DNA of 38,375 nucleotides. Origin: Parvibaculum sp. Its GTDB lineage: Bacteria; Pseudomonadota; Alphaproteobacteria; Parvibaculales; Parvibaculaceae. The notes beneath the pieces were generated by a model, which was not told where the DNA came from, did no database searches, and was given only the letters and a program-made list of their open reading frames with translations. A program made the position numbers and the translations under genes. The DNA lies in the NCBI GenBank assembly GCA_019635955.1, contig JAHBYL010000025.1, positions 1 through 38,375 on the forward strand, read 5' to 3'. Positions 33,419 through 38,375 of the stretch are shown one piece after another (within the stretch, counting starts at the first letter, position 1; each line of letters opens with the position of its first letter).

Positions 33419-34795
33419 TCAGAAGGGGGCGTCGCCCGGATGAGCGGGCGGCGCAGGCCGCATATCCTCATCGTCGGGGAGATTCGGGTTAGGCGAGAGA
33501 TCCGGCTTGCCGACGATGGCGACAATCATGTTTTCGGGCTTGAGGAGACGCTTTGCGACCCGGGAGATATCCTCCGCGGTGACGGCTTCGATCAGCCCGT
33601 TGCGGCGCTCGACATAATCGATGCCGAGATTTTCCAGCTGAATGCCGAGAAGCTGCGAGGCGATGGACCGGTTCGTGGTGAAGCGAAGCGGATAGGAGCC
33701 GGTGAGATAGGTCTTCGCGTCGTCGAGTTCGTCCTGCGTGACGCCCTCTTCCGCCATGCGCGCCATTTCACGCCGGACGATGGCGAGTGTTTCGCCGACG
33801 CGCTCGTTCTTGGTGCCGACTTCGCCGAAGAAGAAGGCCGCGCGATCGAGCGGTTGGAGATAGGTGCTGACGGAATAGGCCAGCCCGCGCTTGACGCGCA
33901 CCTCCTCCATGAGACGCGACGAGAAGCTGCCGCCGCCAAGCATGTAGTTCATGATGAAGGCCGGAATGAAATCATCGTCGTCGCGGGGAAGACCTTCGAT
34001 ACCGAACAGGACCACGCTTTGCGGAAAGTCCCGCACAAGAATGATCGTCTCGCCGCCCTTCGGCAGCGCGATGGGCTCGATTTCGGGCAGGGATGCCTTT
34101 TCGGGAAGGCGGCCGAATGTCTTGTCGAGCAGGGGCTCGAGCTCAGCGGGAGAAATGGCGCCGACGACGGAGATCTTGAGGTTGTCGCGTGCGATGACAC
34201 GGCCCGCAAATTCCTTCAGGTCTTCCCGGCCGATCGCGGCGAGCGTCTCCGCGGTGCCTTCGGCAGGATGCGCGTAGGGATGGTCGCCCAAGGCTGCCTT
34301 ATACCATGCATCGCCGACGATCCAGTCCGGCCGGTCGGCATTGCGCGCGATCACAACACCGATCTGCGCACGGATGCGCTCGATGGCATCTTCCTCGAAG
34401 CGGGGTTCGGAAATTGCCATGGAGAAGAGACGGAAAGCTTCGCTGCGGTTTTCGACGAGCGTCGAAAGTGTGCCTGTGAAGTTGTCGTTCTCGGCGGAAA
34501 AGGACATTCGGGCCGCAATGTCGTCGAGCCGGGCCTGGAAGGCGGCGGCGTCGAGATCGCCTGCCCCTTCGTCGAGGAGCGACGAGACCATATTGGCGAG
34601 ACCAGCTTTTCCGTCCGGGTCGCTCGCCGTGCCGCCCTTCCAGGCGACTTCCATCACGATCAGGGGGATCGACTCTTCCTGTACGAGCCATGCCTCGATG
34701 CCGCCGGAGCTCACCACGCGCTCGATATCCATGGCGCGAAGCGGTGCGATGTGAACGGCGAGAAGAATGAGCGACAGGATGACGGTGCGGATCAC
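33419..34795 (-). CDS. M16 family peptidase-like protein, inactive subunit
   Basis: 458 residues with an N-terminal signal peptide (about 1-21, ending APLRA). The fold matches the M16B pitrilysin/MPP family, including a C-terminal GGSFSSRLMEEVRVKRGLAYSVS stretch. The zinc site is lost: where the partner has HFLEH, this protein has NMVSS (68-72). It is therefore a non-catalytic partner, as in mitochondrial MPP-alpha and many paired bacterial M16 proteins. It starts with GTG at complement 34793-34795, overlapping the stop of the active subunit as GTGA, with GGGAGG upstream. The two likely form a periplasmic heterodimer. Confidence 0.9.
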   Translation of the reverse strand: MIRTVILSLILLAVHIAPLRAMDIERVVSSGGIEAWLVQEESIPLIVMEVAWKGGTASDPDGKAGLANMVSSLLDEGAGDLDAAAFQARLDDIAARMSFSAENDNFTGTLSTLVENRSEAFRLFSMAISEPRFEEDAIERIRAQIGVVIARNADRPDWIVGDAWYKAALGDHPYAHPAEGTAETLAAIGREDLKEFAGRVIARDNLKISVVGAISPAELEPLLDKTFGRLPEKASLPEIEPIALPKGGETIILVRDFPQSVVLFGIEGLPRDDDDFIPAFIMNYMLGGGSFSSRLMEEVRVKRGLAYSVSTYLQPLDRAAFFFGEVGTKNERVGETLAIVRREMARMAEEGVTQDELDDAKTYLTGSYPLRFTTNRSIASQLLGIQLENLGIDYVERRNGLIEAVTAEDISRVAKRLLKPENMIVAIVGKPDLSPNPNLPDDEDMRPAPPAHPGDAPF

Positions 34796-36177
34796 TGGTC
34801 GCCTCCCGGCAGGAGCTCGCCTGTGACCGACGGATTGTTCTCGAAGACGAGACGCGCAACGCGCATCACATCGTCCTTCGTCACGCGGCGAACGCTTTCC
34901 GGCCATTCGTGAATCTGTTCGATGGTGCTACCCGTCATCAGTCCTTCACCATAGGCATAGGCCATGGTGCGCTGATTGTCGCGCGCATAGACAGCGCTCG
35001 CTGCGATCACGGTGCGGGCGCGGGCAAGTTCCTCATCGGTGATGCCGCCTTCGAGAAGGCGAGCGACCTCCGCTTCGATCGCATTTTCCAGCGAGATGAG
35101 GTCGCCGCCGACGCGCGGCAGGGCATAGATGCCGAAGCGGCCATCGTCGAGACGGCTGCCCTCGTACCAGCTCTGCACGCCGCTTGCGATGCCCTGCTCC
35201 ACGACCAGCGCGCGGTAGAGCCGGCTCGTCGTTCCCCGGCCGAGGATTTCCGCCAGAACGTCGAAGGCGGCCCGGTCTTTCGCTTCTGCCTTGCTGTAGC
35301 TCGGGGCCGGGAAATAACGCAGCCATGTCGCCTGCGTGACGCGCGGATCGCGCCGCTCGATGCGCACATCCTCAGCCGGCCAGACCGTTTGCGGGCGATC
35401 GCGGACGAAGGTCGGGGCGCGTTCGGCAATGCCGCCATAGAACTGCTCGGCGAGCGGACGAAGCTCCCTCGCCGTAATGTCGCCCGCAACGATCAATGTC
35501 GCATTGTTCGGCGTGTAGAAGCGCGCATAGAAATCGAGCGCATCCCCGGTGGTGAGCTCCGCGATTTCGCTCATGTGGCCGATGATGTCTCGGCCATAAG
35601 GATGCTCGCCATAGAGAGCCGCGCCCATCTCCGACTGGAGGGCCGCCACCGGGTTGTTCTCGATCCGCATGCGGCGCTCTTCCATCACCACATCGCGCTC
35701 GGGCAGGACTTCCGCGTCTGTGAGGACCAGATTGGTCATGCGGTCCGCCTCCATCTCCATGACGAGCGGCAGGCGGTCCTTTGCAATGACCTGGAAATAG
35801 GCGGTGAAGTCGTAATGGGTGAAGGCATTGTCCTGGCCGCCATTGCGCGCAACGATGCGCGAGAACTGGCCGGGCTCAATCTTCTCCGTGCCCTTGAACA
35901 TCAGATGTTCGAGGAAATGGGCAAGGCCGGTCTTGCCCGGCGTCTCATCTGCGGCGCCGACCTTGTACCAGACCATATGGGTGACGACGGGGGCGCGGTG
36001 ATCCGGGATCACCAGCACGTTCATGCCATTCGAGAGCTTGAAGCTTTCAGGCGGGGCGCCGGCGGTAAGACCGCGTTCCCCGCCGAAGATGAGGCCGAGC
36101 AGAACCGCGAGCAGGAGCGCGGCAAAGGGCAAGACGGGAAGGTATCGCGGCTGGAACACTCTGCCTCGGAAACGCAT
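34792..36177 (-). CDS. M16 family zinc metallopeptidase, catalytic subunit
   Basis: 461 residues. A hydrophobic N-terminal segment (about 14-32) targets it to the periplasm, possibly as an anchor. The inverted zinc motif HFLEH is at 87-91, with the distal ligand E167 in MEERRMRIE exactly 76 residues later, as in mitochondrial processing peptidase. The C-terminal R-Y pair region (GTTSRLYRALVVEQGIASGV) is also present. It degrades or processes peptides; the substrate is unknown. It is followed with overlap by an inactive homologue and lies 60 bases after the DUF3035 lipoprotein gene in a same-strand run from ileS. Confidence 0.93.
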   Translation of the reverse strand: MRFRGRVFQPRYLPVLPFAALLLAVLLGLIFGGERGLTAGAPPESFKLSNGMNVLVIPDHRAPVVTHMVWYKVGAADETPGKTGLAHFLEHLMFKGTEKIEPGQFSRIVARNGGQDNAFTHYDFTAYFQVIAKDRLPLVMEMEADRMTNLVLTDAEVLPERDVVMEERRMRIENNPVAALQSEMGAALYGEHPYGRDIIGHMSEIAELTTGDALDFYARFYTPNNATLIVAGDITARELRPLAEQFYGGIAERAPTFVRDRPQTVWPAEDVRIERRDPRVTQATWLRYFPAPSYSKAEAKDRAAFDVLAEILGRGTTSRLYRALVVEQGIASGVQSWYEGSRLDDGRFGIYALPRVGGDLISLENAIEAEVARLLEGGITDEELARARTVIAASAVYARDNQRTMAYAYGEGLMTGSTIEQIHEWPESVRRVTKDDVMRVARLVFENNPSVTGELLPGGDQ

Positions 36178-36237
36178 GCATGGGCGGCGAAGCGGTGCCG
36201 GACGGCGCGAAGGCCGCCCGGAGCGGACGCGGCTCGC

Positions 36238-36840
36238 CTAGAAGATGCCGGAGAGCCAGCCTTCCTTCTTCGGCTTGACAGTCGGCGTTTCGCCCTCGGT
36301 CACGGGCTTGCCTTCCGCCTCGTTCTGCTGGAGGCGCTGCTTTTCCTCGGCCGGGTTGACGAGGCGCTCGTCCGGCGGCGTGCCGGGCTTGCGCCAGAAG
36401 ATCACGTCGTCGACGAAGGTCTTGTCGCGCTCGACGAGGGAGCGGGTTTCGGCATTCACGACCTGGCGGATGCGCGGATCGGCGGCCGCACCGCCCGACT
36501 GTTCGAGAAGGGCCTGTTCGCCAGCCGACATGGAAGGCGAGACCTCGGCGGTCAACTCTTGCTGGCCGACCAGGGCGCGCTGCGCCGTGACGCTCGGCTG
36601 CATTTCCATTTCCTGCGGGCGGGGCGCGCCGGGCTGGGGCGGACGCAGCGAATAGTCCGGCGGAATGACGAGCGGCGCCTTGGTGACGATCGAGAATTCG
36701 TCGGGTGCCGACTTACCATAACCAAGGGTGTCGCGGAGGCTTTCACCGCCGCAGCCTGCGAGAGCCAAGGAAAGCCCGGCAATCACGCCCGCTTTTGCGC
36801 TCCACCCGGCGAGCCGGGAGATTTTCGCTACTTCGCTCAC
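36238..36840 (-). CDS. DUF3035 lipoprotein
   Basis: 200 residues. A lipobox LALAGC places the lipidated cysteine at C30, after a signal region with an unusually long N-terminal part. The conserved DUF3035 segment is GYGKSAPDEFSIVTKAPLVI, followed by PPDYSLRPP. The rest is Gln/Pro/Glu-rich and probably disordered, with a C-terminal GWLSGIF tail. The start is GTG (complement 36838-36840) with GAGGAG eight bases upstream. It lies 35 bases after lspA, the signal peptidase needed to mature it. Function unknown; the family is common in alphaproteobacteria, near ileS/lspA. Confidence 0.88.
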   Translation of the reverse strand: MSEVAKISRLAGWSAKAGVIAGLSLALAGCGGESLRDTLGYGKSAPDEFSIVTKAPLVIPPDYSLRPPQPGAPRPQEMEMQPSVTAQRALVGQQELTAEVSPSMSAGEQALLEQSGGAAADPRIRQVVNAETRSLVERDKTFVDDVIFWRKPGTPPDERLVNPAEEKQRLQQNEAEGKPVTEGETPTVKPKKEGWLSGIF

Positions 36841-36875
36841 GTCGCAGTCTCCTCAAGAAACCCAGTGTTCAGGCC

Positions 36876-37415
36876 TTAACGGGCGCTTTCGCCCGAGTCT
36901 TGCTTTTTGGCCTTGCCGGCCAGCCCCGGCCATACCGATTCAAGGATGATGAGGCCAACGCCCACGGCTATCCACACATCGGCAATGTTGAAGATATACC
37001 AGTAAAAGCCGAAGGCATGAAAACTAAAAAAGTCCGCCACTGCGCCATAGGCGATGCGGTCATAGACATTACCTATGGCCCCGCCAAGGACCAGGCCGAT
37101 GGCGACCGCCGTCAGCTTCAAATCGACGCGGGCGAGCCAGAGGGCAAGGCCGAAGCTGACCGCGATGGCGAAGCTCGCGAGGATGATGACCCCCATCGTG
37201 GTCTCGGCGGCGAAGAGGCCGTAGCTCACTCCCCTGTTCCACGCCATCACGAGATCGAAAAAGGGCGTCACCTCGACCTTGCCGCGGGAGGCGATGTCAT
37301 AGACATGAAGCATCCACCATTTGTGGAGGCGGTCGGCGAGGAAAGCCGCCAGAGCCACGGCAAAGCCCAGAAGCGAGAACGGGCCCCAGAAGGTTTCGCG
37401 GCTCAGGCGGTTCAT
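36876..37415 (-). CDS. lspA: lipoprotein signal peptidase (signal peptidase II)
   Basis: 179-residue aspartic membrane protease with four predicted helices (about 11-30, 70-92, 98-116 and 141-162). The catalytic aspartates are D119 in GNVYDR and D146 in FNIADVW. WNRGVSYGLF is the conserved N-terminal-half motif. It cleaves prolipoproteins after diacylglyceryl modification of the lipobox Cys. The ATG at complement 37413-37415 follows AGAGGAAAG; the frame open to 37544 lies in ileS and is not used. It starts 11 bases after the ileS stop, the classic ileS-lspA pair. Confidence 0.95.
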   Translation of the reverse strand: MNRLSRETFWGPFSLLGFAVALAAFLADRLHKWWMLHVYDIASRGKVEVTPFFDLVMAWNRGVSYGLFAAETTMGVIILASFAIAVSFGLALWLARVDLKLTAVAIGLVLGGAIGNVYDRIAYGAVADFFSFHAFGFYWYIFNIADVWIAVGVGLIILESVWPGLAGKAKKQDSGESAR

Positions 37416-37426
37416 ACGCTTTCCTC

Positions 37427-38375
37427 TCAGGTTTTTGCGGCGCGGGCATCGAACTCGCGGACGGCGGCGGCATCCCGGAGCGAGAGATCGGGATAATCCG
37501 GATCGCTGCCGACTTCCGGCAGGATACGCCATGAGCGGGCGCATTTGCGGCCTTCGGCGAGTTTCGGCACCACGGCGACGCCGGGCACGTCATCGAGACG
37601 CCATGCATCGGCCGGGCCTTCGCCCTCGATGAGCTGCGCCTGACTGGTGATCGAAATTTCGGCGAGGTCGACACCCTTCATCGCCTCGATGAGTTCGGGC
37701 CGCGAGACATAGACATCGGGGGCGGCTTCGAGGCTCGCGCCGATGCGCTTTTCGCGGCGCTCGACTTCGAGGGCGCCGGTGACGGCGCGGCGAAGCTCGC
37801 GGACCTTCTTCCATTTTTCCGACAGGGCATCGTTGCGCCACTCGCCGGGAATGTCCGGGAAGGTGCGCAGATGCACAGAGCCTTCATCCGAGGGGAAGCG
37901 GGCGAGCCAGACTTCTTCCACTGTGAAGCAGAGGACAGGCGCGAGCCAGGCGGTGAGACAGTTGAAAAGATGGTCGAGAACCGTGCGGCAGGCGCGGCGG
38001 CGCAGCGAGGACGGCGCATCGCAATAAAGCGTGTCCTTGCGGATATCGAAATAGAAGGCCGAAAGCTCGACATTCATGAAATTCGACAGGGCCTGCGTGA
38101 CGCGCTTGAAGTCATAGTCGTAGTAAGCCTTGCGCACGAGCTCATCGAGCTCGGCGAGGCGATGCAGGATGACGCGCTCGAGTTCCGGCATGTCGGCGAC
38201 GGAGACGCGCTCCGCGTCATCGAAACCCGAGAGATTGCCGAGCAGATAGCGGAAGGTGTTGCGCAGTTTCCGGTAGGCCTCGACATTCGATTTGATGATG
38301 TCGTTGCCGATATTGTGGTCTTCCCAATAGTCGGTGGAGGCGACCCATAGCCGGAGGATGTCGGCGCCGTTCTGT
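37427..38375 (-). CDS. ileS: isoleucine--tRNA ligase, C-terminal part
   Basis: The C-terminal 315 or so codons are in the window; the gene runs off the right edge. The first visible residues, QNGADILRLWVASTDYWEDH, are the end of the catalytic domain just after the KMSKS region of class I IleRS. The anticodon-binding helical domain follows (for example FKRVTQALSNFMNVELSAFYFDI). The extreme C-terminus, normally a Zn finger with two Cys pairs, keeps only one Cys in the KCARSW stretch and ends DLSLRDAAAVREFDARAAKT, as in alphaproteobacterial enzymes with a degenerate finger. It charges tRNA-Ile and edits misactivated valine. Confidence 0.96.
   Translation of the reverse strand, partial: QNGADILRLWVASTDYWEDHNIGNDIIKSNVEAYRKLRNTFRYLLGNLSGFDDAERVSVADMPELERVILHRLAELDELVRKAYYDYDFKRVTQALSNFMNVELSAFYFDIRKDTLYCDAPSSLRRRACRTVLDHLFNCLTAWLAPVLCFTVEEVWLARFPSDEGSVHLRTFPDIPGEWRNDALSEKWKKVRELRRAVTGALEVERREKRIGASLEAAPDVYVSRPELIEAMKGVDLAEISITSQAQLIEGEGPADAWRLDDVPGVAVVPKLAEGRKCARSWRILPEVGSDPDYPDLSLRDAAAVREFDARAAKT

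Noticed and set aside
34909..36879. 656-codon plus-strand frame antisense to the M16 peptidase and DUF3035 genes
   Set aside because: Shadow frame with skewed composition; crosses a gene boundary on the opposite strand.
1..38375. Mobile elements, prophage, CRISPR or toxin-antitoxin genes
   Set aside because: No transposase, integrase, repeat-spacer pattern, flanking direct repeats or small paired toxin/antitoxin frames with ribosome sites were seen; the single tRNA gene shows no duplicated 3' end nearby.

Overview
The window is ordinary-density chromosomal DNA from a GC-rich (about 60 percent or more G+C) bacterium, almost certainly an alphaproteobacterium. The pointers are the rpmH-rnpA-yidC-engB-argB order, the DUF2336, DUF1036 and DUF3035 families, the IleRS tail with a degenerate zinc finger, and an M16 peptidase pair near lspA/ileS. 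Gene content resembles Parvibaculum-type Hyphomicrobiales, but that genus guess is inference from memory. I see no insertion sequence, prophage, CRISPR array or integrase.

Region 1 (1-10.7 kb) is an accessory catabolic block. A cut-off short-chain dehydrogenase (SDR) and a kinase-fold phosphotransferase run leftward. A TetR regulator, an FAD monooxygenase, an NTF2-like protein, a second unrelated-looking kinase-fold protein and a Baeyer-Villiger-type flavoprotein run rightward. A 27-bp inverted repeat lies in the divergent gap. A nitronate-monooxygenase-like FMN protein, a membrane-anchored sulfatase, another SDR and a cupin follow. The set looks like an oxidative degradation route for an alicyclic, terpenoid or xenobiotic compound; the substrate is unknown.

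Region 2 (10.7-13.9 kb) holds tRNA-Arg(ACG) and a divergent pair of peptide-processing enzymes, a P1-family peptidase and a gamma-glutamyltransferase.

Region 3 (13.9-22.6 kb, all leftward) is a compact gene string: a TVP38/DedA membrane protein, a MerA-like flavin disulfide reductase, a sensor histidine kinase, otsB, a GH15 hydrolase, otsA and glucokinase. The last five are packed with stop-start overlaps or a short gap. They could make trehalose, split it, and return the glucose as glucose-6-phosphate, under a kinase with no response regulator in view.

Region 4 (22.75-30.2 kb, mostly rightward) is the housekeeping rpmH-rnpA-yidC-engB-argB run, headed by a near-consensus promoter and a structured leader. 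It is followed by a secreted protein with two DUF1036 domains around a peptidoglycan-binding domain, a convergent DUF2336 gene, and a pyrimidine 5'-nucleotidase.

Region 5 (30.1-38.4 kb, leftward) reads ileS (cut by the window end), lspA, a DUF3035 lipoprotein, an active/inactive M16 peptidase pair, pgi and mutL.

The most interesting signals are: the trehalose-cycle operon coupled to a histidine kinase; a perfect 10-bp inverted repeat whose right arm covers the start codon of the DUF1036 gene; an attenuator-like leader on rpmH; and the two-kinase oxygenase cluster with its operator-like palindrome.
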